In this document: positions 1 to 7,176 of the stretch, piece by piece | How the letters are laid out: every line of letters begins with the position of its first letter | Position numbering within the stretch: position 1 is the stretch's first letter | Assembly: GCA_919902965.1 (NCBI GenBank) | Contig: CAKKSJ010000140.1 | Coordinates: forward strand, 1 to 17,733 | Origin: Burkholderiales bacterium | GTDB lineage: Bacteria; Pseudomonadota; Gammaproteobacteria; Burkholderiales; SG8-39 | Direction of reading: 5' to 3' | Length of the DNA: 17,733 nucleotides | Program-made: the position numbers and the translations under genes | Notes under the pieces: generated by a model | Seen by the model: the letters and a program-made list of their open reading frames with translations, nothing else | What the model was told of the DNA's origin: nothing | Database searches by the model: none

Positions 1-81
1 CAGCCGGTCGGCCAGGGCCCTGCCGGCCGCATACTGGAACATCTGGTTGCCGAGACCGCCGGTCAGGCGAACAAGAACCAT
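1..81 (-). CDS. alpha-1,2-fucosyltransferase (GT11), N-terminal fragment
   Basis: This is the first 27 codons of a minus-strand gene whose remainder lies beyond the left edge. The translation starts MVLVRLTGGLGNQMFQYAAG. The motif GGLGNQMFQYA at residues 8-18 is the N-terminal signature of family 11 alpha-1,2-fucosyltransferases (the FutC/WbiQ type), which transfer fucose from GDP-fucose to galactose in O-antigens and capsules. It begins 46 bases after the stop of the upstream methyltransferase and reads in the same direction, so it is probably the next operon gene and the operon continues leftward. No strong ribosome-binding site is visible. The family call rests only on this motif, but the motif is distinctive. 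Confidence 0.8.
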   Translation of the reverse strand, partial: MVLVRLTGGLGNQMFQYAAGRALADRL

Positions 82-127
82 CAGACTTGCACGCCTACAA
101 AGCACAGTTGGGTCATCGTTCAGGCCT

Positions 128-856
128 TTAGCGCTTAATGGCAGTTACGTGGTAACCGACGGTGAAGCGCTGGTCGCGGTCGAACCGGTCCAGATAGCTG
201 CAAACCAAGGGAATCGCGAGCGCGAGCACGGGCGCAAGCATTAGCCACAGCGGCAACCACAACAGTTCCATCGGCCAGGGCACACCCAGCTTGAAGGGGC
301 GGCTGGTCTGCACAAAACGGATGGCCTCCTGGGCGAAGAACTTGAAGGAACCGGCATTGGCCTCGATCTCTATTTCTGCAAACCCGGCGGCACCGAGGAA
401 TTCGCGGTACCAATAGGGCGTGTAGCCGCCGTAATAGTGATGCGGCTCTTGATGAATGCCGGAACCGAGCGGCGCAGTCAGCAGCAGGCGCCCGCCGGGT
501 CTGAGAATACGGGCCATTTCCTGCACCGCCTTGATGGGCTCCGCGACATGCTCCAGCACTTCGGTACACAGGATCGCGTCGAACGCAGCGTCGCCCACCG
601 GCACCTTGGCGATATCACAGCGGTAATCGATCAGCCCGTAGCCGCCGTGACGCAACTGTTCATTGTCGAGGCCGGCGAAATCCTGGGTCTGGTAGCGGCA
701 GTGCGCGAACAAGGGGCGGTAGGGGCAGGAGCCGGCACCCATATCCAGCACTCGCGCGCCGGCAGGCAGTCTGGCCGCCTGTTCCCCCACCCAGCGGTCG
801 CGGTTTGCCAGGTTGAATGCGAACAGAGGGCTGGTCTTGAGCCAGTTACTCATCAT
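128..856 (-). CDS. class I SAM-dependent methyltransferase with hydrophobic C-terminal segment
   Basis: A 242-residue protein with a Methyltransf_11-type Rossmann domain. Motif I VLDMGAGSCPYRPLF is at residues 36-50, the acidic post-I region around residue 59, TEVLEH at 98-103, and LRPGG at 118-122. A histidine- and tyrosine-rich stretch (QEPHHYYGGYTPYWY, 136-150) follows. Residues about 196-221 (PMELLWLPLWLMLAPVLALAIPLV and nearby) are strongly hydrophobic, so the protein may sit at the inner membrane. The frame is open further upstream, but that part overlaps the preceding DUF268 gene and does not look like the family. The start is placed at the ATG pair 856/853, where the domain begins. 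Spacing to the DUF268 stop is 31 bases. It probably methylates a sugar or lipid-linked glycan; the substrate is unknown. Confidence 0.82.
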   Translation of the reverse strand: MMSNWLKTSPLFAFNLANRDRWVGEQAARLPAGARVLDMGAGSCPYRPLFAHCRYQTQDFAGLDNEQLRHGGYGLIDYRCDIAKVPVGDAAFDAILCTEVLEHVAEPIKAVQEMARILRPGGRLLLTAPLGSGIHQEPHHYYGGYTPYWYREFLGAAGFAEIEIEANAGSFKFFAQEAIRFVQTSRPFKLGVPWPMELLWLPLWLMLAPVLALAIPLVCSYLDRFDRDQRFTVGYHVTAIKR

Positions 857-887
857 TGTTGCCGTGTTGCATTTCCGCACCGAACAT

Positions 888-1670
888 TCACAATTCTGGT
901 CGCTTTTCAAATTCGAAAATTCCCAGCGCGTAACGCTGAGACGCAAGGTGGGACAGCTGTATCTCGTCAGGCACGATGGGCTTGATGCGTCCACCCGTGT
1001 GGACCACGGTTAGATCCGCAAGCATGAGCGCGTGCTGTGCTGCCAGTTTGAGAATGGAACGCGGATCGAAAACGCGATTTGCGTTGAACTCCACCCTTTC
1101 TATCCCGATAGGAACGGAAAGATAAAAAACCCCGCCTTGTTTCAGCAAGGCCGCCATGTTTGCAAAGCCGCGTTCAAAGCCCCGGGGATCGATCGGGTCG
1201 CCATAACGCCCCAAGCCAAAATGCTCCAATGCGTGCAGGCAGGAGAGAGAGTCGCAATAGTCCGCCATTCCTGCCACGGGCTGCATCAGATCAGCCTGCT
1301 TGAAGCTTACGCCCGGAATCTGCGCACTGATCGGCCGGACGTCGAACACCTCGATGTCACGAAAGCTGGCCAGGTGCGCGACAAACCCGCCCAGCAGCGA
1401 TCCGACATCGACATGTTTATTCGGTTTGGCCGCAAAAATCCTTCGGGCCACCAGCAGGTCCTGCCAGAAATACTCGAGCTTGGTGACCCCGCCTTCTTCG
1501 TGCCAGTCATTGAGGCAGGGCTGGAATTCGAGGCGTCCACGGTAGCCGGCGCGAAAGCGCAGGAAATCGAGCACATATCGCGGCAAACCGAGCAATGAAC
1601 GCAGCGTGACCCGCGGGTCGATGCCTATCTGGGTCGTCAATATCCAATATAGTTTTTTGATCAATGTCAC
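888..1670 (-). CDS. DUF268 family protein (methyltransferase-like)
   Basis: A 260-residue protein recognised as DUF268 by KLEYFWQDLLVARRIF (64-79), HVDVGSLLGGF (86-96), SCLHALEHFGLGRYGDPIDP (143-162) and VPIGIERVEFNANRVF (186-201). The fold resembles a SAM-dependent methyltransferase: HVDVG stands where motif I would be, and LKQGGVFYLSVP (176-187) resembles the PGG strand. The biochemical role of the family is not established to my knowledge, although members occur in polysaccharide clusters. The start is a GTG at 1670, supported by AAGG at 1678-1681 with a 7-base spacer. It lies 27 bases after the glycosyltransferase stop. The short AT-rich stretch around its start differs from the GC-rich genes at the right of the window, compatible with a laterally acquired glycan region. 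Confidence 0.85.
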   Translation of the reverse strand: MTLIKKLYWILTTQIGIDPRVTLRSLLGLPRYVLDFLRFRAGYRGRLEFQPCLNDWHEEGGVTKLEYFWQDLLVARRIFAAKPNKHVDVGSLLGGFVAHLASFRDIEVFDVRPISAQIPGVSFKQADLMQPVAGMADYCDSLSCLHALEHFGLGRYGDPIDPRGFERGFANMAALLKQGGVFYLSVPIGIERVEFNANRVFDPRSILKLAAQHALMLADLTVVHTGGRIKPIVPDEIQLSHLASQRYALGIFEFEKRPEL

Positions 1671-1697
1671 GATAAAGCCTTAATCGATATAGGGCTG

Positions 1698-2939
1698 TCA
1701 CATCCCCAGGTAATAAGCGCTACCGTCCAGCCTTTGCGCAATACGCGTAAATACCCGGCCAGCCAGCGAATATCGGTTCAGCTTCGCCGGAGGCGCGTAG
1801 CTGCCCAATATCTTTCCGGCAAACAGCGCTGCAGCCGCGACATCCGCAATGTCGAAACGATCGCCCCAGGCGATCAGATTGTCCGCGCTCAATACATTGG
1901 CGGTATCCACTTTGGATCGTGTGGATGCCTGGCCAGCTTCGTTTTGCAGTTTCAGATAGGCCGCCTCAAAGACACGCCGCACCCCGTGCCTGTCTGCAAG
2001 CCGCTCCAGCATGCCCCGATTGTCTGCCGCGATTTCAGGCATGCCGTTCATATCCTGGAGTATTTTCTTGAACGCCTTGCCGTAATCGACTGCGGGAGTA
2101 GCGGTCTTCGCAAGGACGGAAAATTTCGCCAGCGTATCGACGACGGCGGCATGGACGGAGCCGCGAACGCGCGAGAAGTCCTCGGTCCCGCTTGCAGATT
2201 CCTTCTGAAACAAATCGGATGCCTGAGAACTGATATCCGGACGAACATGGGAGGTGCCGCCGCTGTGCGCCGAGGCGCCATTGACGCTGAAAGGCCGGGT
2301 GGAAAAAAGATACTGATCTGTCACCGACGCCAATGCGAGGCTGGAATAGACATCCGGGCAGGCCGACTGGAATAGCTTTCCATCGCGGTCGAGGACCTGT
2401 TCGACGCATTTCATGCTGACCAGCGAGTTATAGATGCATGGCCCGTTCCTGTAGCCCAGTAGAAATTTATAGATGTGTTTTAGTGCGAGCGAGGATTTTA
2501 CCGAGACCAGTTTGTTTCCGAGCGGAACGCTCGTAAAGTTCCTGAGGCGCGGGTCTACGTAACTGGGCCAGCAGTATTCGACTTTCGACCAGGTCAGGAT
2601 CGGGTAGTCATGTTTTTCCGCCAAGCGCGCCAGATCGTCGATGGCATTGGGCAGCAAGCCGTCGTCGTCGCCCAGAATGCTCACGTAATCGGCATCGATC
2701 TGGCTAATCGCATATTCCCAGTTATCCGCCATTGAAAGCCGGCGTCCGGGATTGGCGTATCGAATACGCTGGTCCGCAATCGACGCGACTACGTCCGCGG
2801 TATTGTCCTGGCTGCAGTTATCACATACCAGAATCTCCAGGTTTGCATATTCCTGGCGTGTGCAGGTTTGCAAAGTAAAGGCGAGCGTGTCAGCCCTCTC
2901 TCGGGTGGGAACGATTACGCAGATTCTTGGCGAAGTCAT
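1698..2939 (-). CDS. glycosyltransferase family 2
   Basis: A 413-residue GT-A protein. The N-terminus ICVIVPTRERADTL (6-19) is the nucleotide-binding strand, DNCSQDNT (40-47) follows, and ILGDDDGLLP (88-97) supplies the DXD metal and sugar-nucleotide site. NWEYAIS (73-79) is also typical. The domain is followed by about 230 less conserved residues that probably determine the acceptor. The frame extends 26 codons upstream into the flippase gene. ATG 2939 is chosen because the domain begins directly there and GGA precedes it 6 bases upstream. The flippase stop is 16 bases before. It should act on the cytoplasmic face of the inner membrane, adding one sugar to the undecaprenyl-linked repeat unit. 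Donor and linkage cannot be read from the sequence. Confidence 0.88.
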   Translation of the reverse strand: MTSPRICVIVPTRERADTLAFTLQTCTRQEYANLEILVCDNCSQDNTADVVASIADQRIRYANPGRRLSMADNWEYAISQIDADYVSILGDDDGLLPNAIDDLARLAEKHDYPILTWSKVEYCWPSYVDPRLRNFTSVPLGNKLVSVKSSLALKHIYKFLLGYRNGPCIYNSLVSMKCVEQVLDRDGKLFQSACPDVYSSLALASVTDQYLFSTRPFSVNGASAHSGGTSHVRPDISSQASDLFQKESASGTEDFSRVRGSVHAAVVDTLAKFSVLAKTATPAVDYGKAFKKILQDMNGMPEIAADNRGMLERLADRHGVRRVFEAAYLKLQNEAGQASTRSKVDTANVLSADNLIAWGDRFDIADVAAAALFAGKILGSYAPPAKLNRYSLAGRVFTRIAQRLDGSAYYLGM

Positions 2940-2955
2940 TTCGATCCGGATTCGG

Positions 2956-4446
2956 TTACCTGGAAAAGGCCATGCGCAAGTGCGCGCGCAAGCTCGGGGC
3001 CGCAAATGCCGAGCCAAGCAGCGCGACAGCGCTGCTCGCCAAAAGCCAGGCTATTTCGCCAGCCGTGTTCAGGGAGCCCGGGTGCATCAGCCAGCTGGCT
3101 GCGACCAGGATGATCACCCATGCTGGCAGCCCGAGATCACGAATATACCAATGCCATTTTTCGCGTTTCAGCAAATGCCGGTGCAAATAGTGCATGCCGA
3201 GCAGTACATATCCGGCGTTCAGTATGAACCATATCCAGGCTGCTCCGAGCGCGCCGTAACGCGGCGTTGCCCAAAGAACGGCGGGGACCAGCAATATGAC
3301 CGCGACAAGATTCGAGCGCACGGCAAAGCCCGGCCAGGCATGCGCGAGCGTGAGCATGTAGGGGATGTGCATCAGGCTGTTGAACAGCGTTCCCAATGCC
3401 AGCAAAACCAGCAAGGGTGCGACTTTTTGCGCGAGTAGCGCATCGCCGGTCCATAAGAACAGAATGTTTTCTCCAAAAAAAACCAGCATCAGTGCGGCAG
3501 GTATGGTCATTATGCTAACAAGTTGAGCAGCCTGATGGTACAGACCGGTCAGAGCCTCGCTATCACCCTTGGTCAGCACTTCGGTGAAGCGGGGGTAGTA
3601 GGCCTGGCTGACCGGGGCTGCCAGCTGAGAGAGCACCGCTGCTACGCTGCCGGCCAGGGTGTAATAGCCGAACATCTCCAGACTCAGCAGGCGCGAGAGT
3701 ATGAGTTTGTCGACCTGGGCGAGCAGCAGGGCCAGCAGGGTGATGGCCAACATTCCGCGTGCAAAGCGCCAGATGTTTTTCAATGCAGTCAGGGAGAATC
3801 GGGCCGCAGATCCGGATTTCGGCAGCTGGCGATATACAACAAAGCCAAATAGCGAAATACTCGCCAGCGACACCAGACCCTGCCAAACAAAAAATGCCTC
3901 GATGCTGCGTGATACCCAGATCAGTACCAGAACTGCGCCTCCCCAGCGCAAAGTGGCCAGTCCGGAGCCGATGGCGTTCAGCCACACCTGCTTCTGCAAA
4001 CCCAGAATGGCACCCCGGTAAAGCCCCTCAATGAAACGCAGAGCCACCACCAGACCAATGATGGAGATGGCGTGCGCGACTTCGTCCGTCGGCAGTTGCT
4101 GCGCCTGCAGCCAACGGGTGGATAGCCAGGAGGCGGAAAGAAAAATCGCGCTGCCTATTACTGCGGCCATGGCCAAGCAGATAATTTCGAGGCTGCGCAA
4201 CAGGTCGCGTATGGATTGGGCGGTATGCGCTCCTGCGCTATAGCGTGCCATTTCCCTGTTCAGGGTCGGCGTCATGCCCATGTCCAGTAAAGTGAGCCAT
4301 GCCTGCAACACCGCAAATACGCCTATCAGGCCATAGGCCTCCATGCCGAGGTAGCGGATATACAGCGGTATAAAAGCCAGTCCCATCAGGGCGCTCCAGC
4401 CGCCGCCCAGATAGTTTGCGATGACGTTGCGCTTGACGCTGGTCAT
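2956..4446 (-). CDS. Wzx-type O-antigen/polysaccharide flippase
   Basis: A 496-residue, highly hydrophobic protein of the polysaccharide transporter (MOP) superfamily with about 12-14 membrane segments. The N-terminus has the characteristic NVIANYLGGGWSALMG (7-22) and IPLYIRYLG (26-34), then LLDMGMTPTLNREMARY (53-69). Members move undecaprenyl-diphosphate-linked repeat units from the cytoplasmic to the periplasmic face of the inner membrane, in the Wzx/Wzy assembly route. The gene lies 24 bases after the CmcI-like gene, in line with the glycosyltransferases and modifying enzymes expected to make its substrate. No clear Shine-Dalgarno precedes ATG 4446, but the protein starts exactly where family members do. 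A Wzy polymerase is not seen in the window. Confidence 0.9.
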   Translation of the reverse strand: MTSVKRNVIANYLGGGWSALMGLAFIPLYIRYLGMEAYGLIGVFAVLQAWLTLLDMGMTPTLNREMARYSAGAHTAQSIRDLLRSLEIICLAMAAVIGSAIFLSASWLSTRWLQAQQLPTDEVAHAISIIGLVVALRFIEGLYRGAILGLQKQVWLNAIGSGLATLRWGGAVLVLIWVSRSIEAFFVWQGLVSLASISLFGFVVYRQLPKSGSAARFSLTALKNIWRFARGMLAITLLALLLAQVDKLILSRLLSLEMFGYYTLAGSVAAVLSQLAAPVSQAYYPRFTEVLTKGDSEALTGLYHQAAQLVSIMTIPAALMLVFFGENILFLWTGDALLAQKVAPLLVLLALGTLFNSLMHIPYMLTLAHAWPGFAVRSNLVAVILLVPAVLWATPRYGALGAAWIWFILNAGYVLLGMHYLHRHLLKREKWHWYIRDLGLPAWVIILVAASWLMHPGSLNTAGEIAWLLASSAVALLGSAFAAPSLRAHLRMAFSR

Positions 4447-4470
4447 CGGACGGGCCGCCGCTGTGGGCGG

Positions 4471-5274
4471 TCAAACACGCTTGAGATACCCGTCCGGCGC
4501 AACAGTAATGAGCAGTTTGTGTTCAATGGACTTGTCGATCTCAAAATTGAGTGGCGCGCCATCGAATGCCTTGCGACCTTGTTTCTCGATGCGGTACAGA
4601 TATTCCCGCATTGCGGTTTTTGGATTGTCTCCTTTTCCCCACGGGCGATCCGGAAACATTTCGTCCGGAAGATCCTCTACCACGGTGTCGAACACGACGC
4701 AGTAGCTATCCCGGCTCACGAGGGGCGCGTAGGCCTCAAGTTCGGCAAGCACATGTTCGTGCGTATGGTTCGAATCGAGGCAGACCAGGACGCGCTCATA
4801 GCCTTTGGCGATTTCGTGCACCTGCGCAATGATTTCCGCCGCGACGGAGGAACCCTGAATCATGTCGATGCGATGCGCCAGCGGATGGTCCTCGATGGCG
4901 GCGCGGTTGTGCGCACGAATGTCGATGTCGATGCCCAGCACACGCCTGCGCGTTGCGCGCGGATCCAGTGTCGCCCCGGCCGCCGCCGCGTCGCAATAAT
5001 CGAGCAGCGCCAACAGGGAGGCGGAAAGGACGAGAGAACCGCCGTGGGCGATGCCGGTTTCGATAATCAGGTCGGGCCTGAGCTGCCAGACCAGCTCCTG
5101 CATCGCCACCATGTCCTGCGGATACTGGATGACCGGTCGAGACAGCCAGGTGAAGTTGTAGGAATATTTTGCCGCTATCGTGGACAGCAGCAGCGCGCGG
5201 GCATCGCTGTTCAAGCGCGCGTCGCCGGCGTTGGCTTGGATGCGTGCCTTCATTTCTTCGAGGAAGCTATTCAT
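4471..5274 (-). CDS. CmcI/cephalosporin-hydroxylase-like SAM methyltransferase
   Basis: A 267-residue protein of the CmcI family. ETGIAHGGS (72-80) is the SAM-binding loop, GIDIDIRAHNR (114-124) the acidic strand, LDSNHTHEHV (166-175) the metal-binding segment, and FDTVVEDLP (195-203) with RPWGKGDNPKTA (210-221) complete the signature. Despite the cephalosporin hydroxylase name, family members in glycan clusters are thought to be sugar O-methyltransferases, like the rhamnosyl O-methyltransferases. The frame is open upstream to 5325, but ATG 5274 is preferred: it gives the usual family length and an 8-base overlap with the previous gene's stop (TAG 5269-5267), which suggests translational coupling. 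The likely role is O-methylation of a sugar in the repeat unit. The substrate is unknown. Confidence 0.87.
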   Translation of the reverse strand: MNSFLEEMKARIQANAGDARLNSDARALLLSTIAAKYSYNFTWLSRPVIQYPQDMVAMQELVWQLRPDLIIETGIAHGGSLVLSASLLALLDYCDAAAAGATLDPRATRRRVLGIDIDIRAHNRAAIEDHPLAHRIDMIQGSSVAAEIIAQVHEIAKGYERVLVCLDSNHTHEHVLAELEAYAPLVSRDSYCVVFDTVVEDLPDEMFPDRPWGKGDNPKTAMREYLYRIEKQGRKAFDGAPLNFEIDKSIEHKLLITVAPDGYLKRV

Positions 5275-6328
5275 GGTCCACTTTGCAGTAATGATATTGG
5301 TTGCCTGATTGTGCGATGATTTCATCCAGGTAGTTCGAATTCATCACGAAAATATTGTCTCGCGGCTGCAACTGGCGCATCGCCTCATCGGGAGCCAGCA
5401 CGCACAGCCCGCTGCCGGCCAGGAACCTGCCGTGTTTCGCCGGGTTGATGTCGATAGCGAACCTGAACTCGCTGCCGGCGCCTAGCATGTGGACGGCGAA
5501 AATCACCCCCTTCGATGCTGCGCCCCAGATCGCGTTGCGTTCCCCGTTTCGTGCAATCGAGGCAAGCCGCCGTATGCCGTCGAGAAAATCCCCGGGGAAG
5601 TCGAGCTTGCAGTCCGGGTCGAAGCGCGGCTTGCGCAAACTCGATAGCTCGGCGACAAGGTAAAGATATTGCCCTCCGAATAGGCGTCCGCTTTCCAGAA
5701 TCGTGCCGAACATGCGCCGGAAATCGCTCATGCGGAAGTAATTGACGTGTTCGTAAAAAATATCGAACCAGGCGCGCTGCCGGCAAATCCAGTCGAAACA
5801 GGGAACTTCGATGTAAATGCCGCCCTTGCCGCCGTTTGCCCGGGCGATGCTGGATAGAAAGCAAAGCGGATCGGGCACATGCTCGAGCAAATGGCGCAGA
5901 ATGACGGCGTCGGCAGCGAGACCCAGACCAGGCTCGAAGCGTGCTTTTACGACGCTGGCATTACTGCCTTCGTAGGCCGGGTCGATGCCGGTGATGTCAA
6001 AGCCCTGCCTTTGCAGGTGGTCGAGGAAATATCCCTTGCCGCAGCCCACTTCGATCAGGGAGTGTCCGGAAAAATGACGGCCGATAATGGCCGTCACTGC
6101 GTCGAGATGGTTTTGAAACACCCTGGAACAGGCCTGTTCGTTTTGATAGTTCTGGTCGTACTCGAGCCGCTCCGGGTCGAACGCGGAATTGAATATCAAG
6201 CCGGTATCCGGCGACTGCACCAGGACCATATCCCCGGTCGGGCTGGCCAGCGCTTCGGCTGCCGTGGGAAACACCCGGTTTTGCAGCACCGGCAAAGCTT
6301 TGGCCCTGAAAACCTCGCGCGTCTTCAT
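5267..6328 (-). CDS. class I SAM methyltransferase with sugar C-methyltransferase-like C-terminal domain, zinc-knuckle cysteines absent
   Basis: A 353-residue protein with the three-part layout of NDP-sugar C-methyltransferases. Motif I IEVGCGKGYF is at 92-101, LLEHVPDP at 147-154, FYEHVNYF at 191-198, and the C-terminal subdomain has IWGAASKGVIF (267-277) and DINPAKHGRFLAG (293-305). The N-terminal part keeps the family pattern (LPVLQNRVF 12-20, GLIFNSAFDPERLEYD 43-58), but where relatives carry two CxxC pairs this protein reads MKTREVF and VQSPDTG, so the zinc site appears lost. The start overlaps the preceding stop as ATGA (6328-6325). It may methylate a sugar nucleotide or act on a different acceptor from the intact paralogue at 7173-8399. 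The family is secure; the reaction is inferred. Confidence 0.83.
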   Translation of the reverse strand: MKTREVFRAKALPVLQNRVFPTAAEALASPTGDMVLVQSPDTGLIFNSAFDPERLEYDQNYQNEQACSRVFQNHLDAVTAIIGRHFSGHSLIEVGCGKGYFLDHLQRQGFDITGIDPAYEGSNASVVKARFEPGLGLAADAVILRHLLEHVPDPLCFLSSIARANGGKGGIYIEVPCFDWICRQRAWFDIFYEHVNYFRMSDFRRMFGTILESGRLFGGQYLYLVAELSSLRKPRFDPDCKLDFPGDFLDGIRRLASIARNGERNAIWGAASKGVIFAVHMLGAGSEFRFAIDINPAKHGRFLAGSGLCVLAPDEAMRQLQPRDNIFVMNSNYLDEIIAQSGNQYHYCKVDHE

Positions 6329-7176
6329 GTGCTTTGCAGGACGGTTCTCAGGCGGCCCGGGTCGCCCCAGAAGGCCATAGGCTCGTCGCTGGCATAGGGG
6401 TAGTATCCAAAATTCAGTCGAATACCGGCGCCGCGCCGCGCCAGATGGCGCTCCGCCAGAGCGCGCACGGAAATCGGTTCGCCGCTGCAGATATTGAACA
6501 CGCCGCTGCAGCCGGGGTGCTCGAGCAGCGTCACGCAGTGCGCGGCGACCTGCTCCACCGGGAGGTAGTCGCGCAGTTGTTCTCCACCGGACATGTTGAA
6601 CGTCGTTTCGCCGCCGTCGATGGCGCGGTCAAGTTGCGCCAGCAGGCTGTTGGGATTCTGCCCTTCGCCGTACATGTAGAACAGCCGCGCCCATTGCAGC
6701 TTGAAGGGATGCTGCCCTTGCAGGGTTTGAAGCTTTTTTCGCAACGCGTCCTTGGCTTTTGCGTAGGGGCTGGCCAGGGGCGCCGCCGGCATGTCCTCCG
6801 CCAGGGCGCCGCCCTGCATACCGTATTCGACGCAAGTGCCGCTTACCAGGAGATGGCCTAAGCCGCCCAGCACCAGCGACCTGAGAAAGCGGTAGTCCGC
6901 GGGCAGCGTCTTTTCATAGTGATACAGGGCCGCATAGTTCGGCAGTCCTGGCCAGGCAAGGTGCATGACAGCCTGCGGCCGATCGAAGCGCTCGAACGCA
7001 TCCTCGATCGGGCCATGGATGTCGCTGACTATGAAACGCACGCGTTCATACCAGGCGAAATTGCGCGCTCTGGCTTCGTCGCGGGCAACGGCGATCACCT
7101 GATGCCCGCGTGCAAGCAATTGCGCAACCACATGGCGACCGACGAAACCGGTGGCGCCTGTGACCAGTACTTTCAC
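6325..7176 (-). CDS. NAD-dependent epimerase/dehydratase family NDP-sugar reductase
   Basis: A 283-residue extended SDR. The Rossmann motif GATGFVG is at 7-13, the Ser/Thr strand VSGTCVEYG at 111-119 and the catalytic YAKAK (YxxxK) at 138-142. A GEGQNPNSLL-like substrate loop follows the Y/K pair, and the C-terminal half has the VFNICSGEPISVRALA strand-helix found in sugar-nucleotide SDRs. The start is GTG 7176, which overlaps the C-methyltransferase stop as GTGA and begins directly at KVLVTGATGF. Upstream codons in the frame are not family-like. Beside an RmlC-type epimerase and a C-methyltransferase, the best guess is the 4-ketoreductase that finishes a deoxy- or branched sugar nucleotide. 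An epimerase role is not excluded. Confidence 0.87.
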   Translation of the reverse strand: MKVLVTGATGFVGRHVVAQLLARGHQVIAVARDEARARNFAWYERVRFIVSDIHGPIEDAFERFDRPQAVMHLAWPGLPNYAALYHYEKTLPADYRFLRSLVLGGLGHLLVSGTCVEYGMQGGALAEDMPAAPLASPYAKAKDALRKKLQTLQGQHPFKLQWARLFYMYGEGQNPNSLLAQLDRAIDGGETTFNMSGGEQLRDYLPVEQVAAHCVTLLEHPGCSGVFNICSGEPISVRALAERHLARRGAGIRLNFGYYPYASDEPMAFWGDPGRLRTVLQST

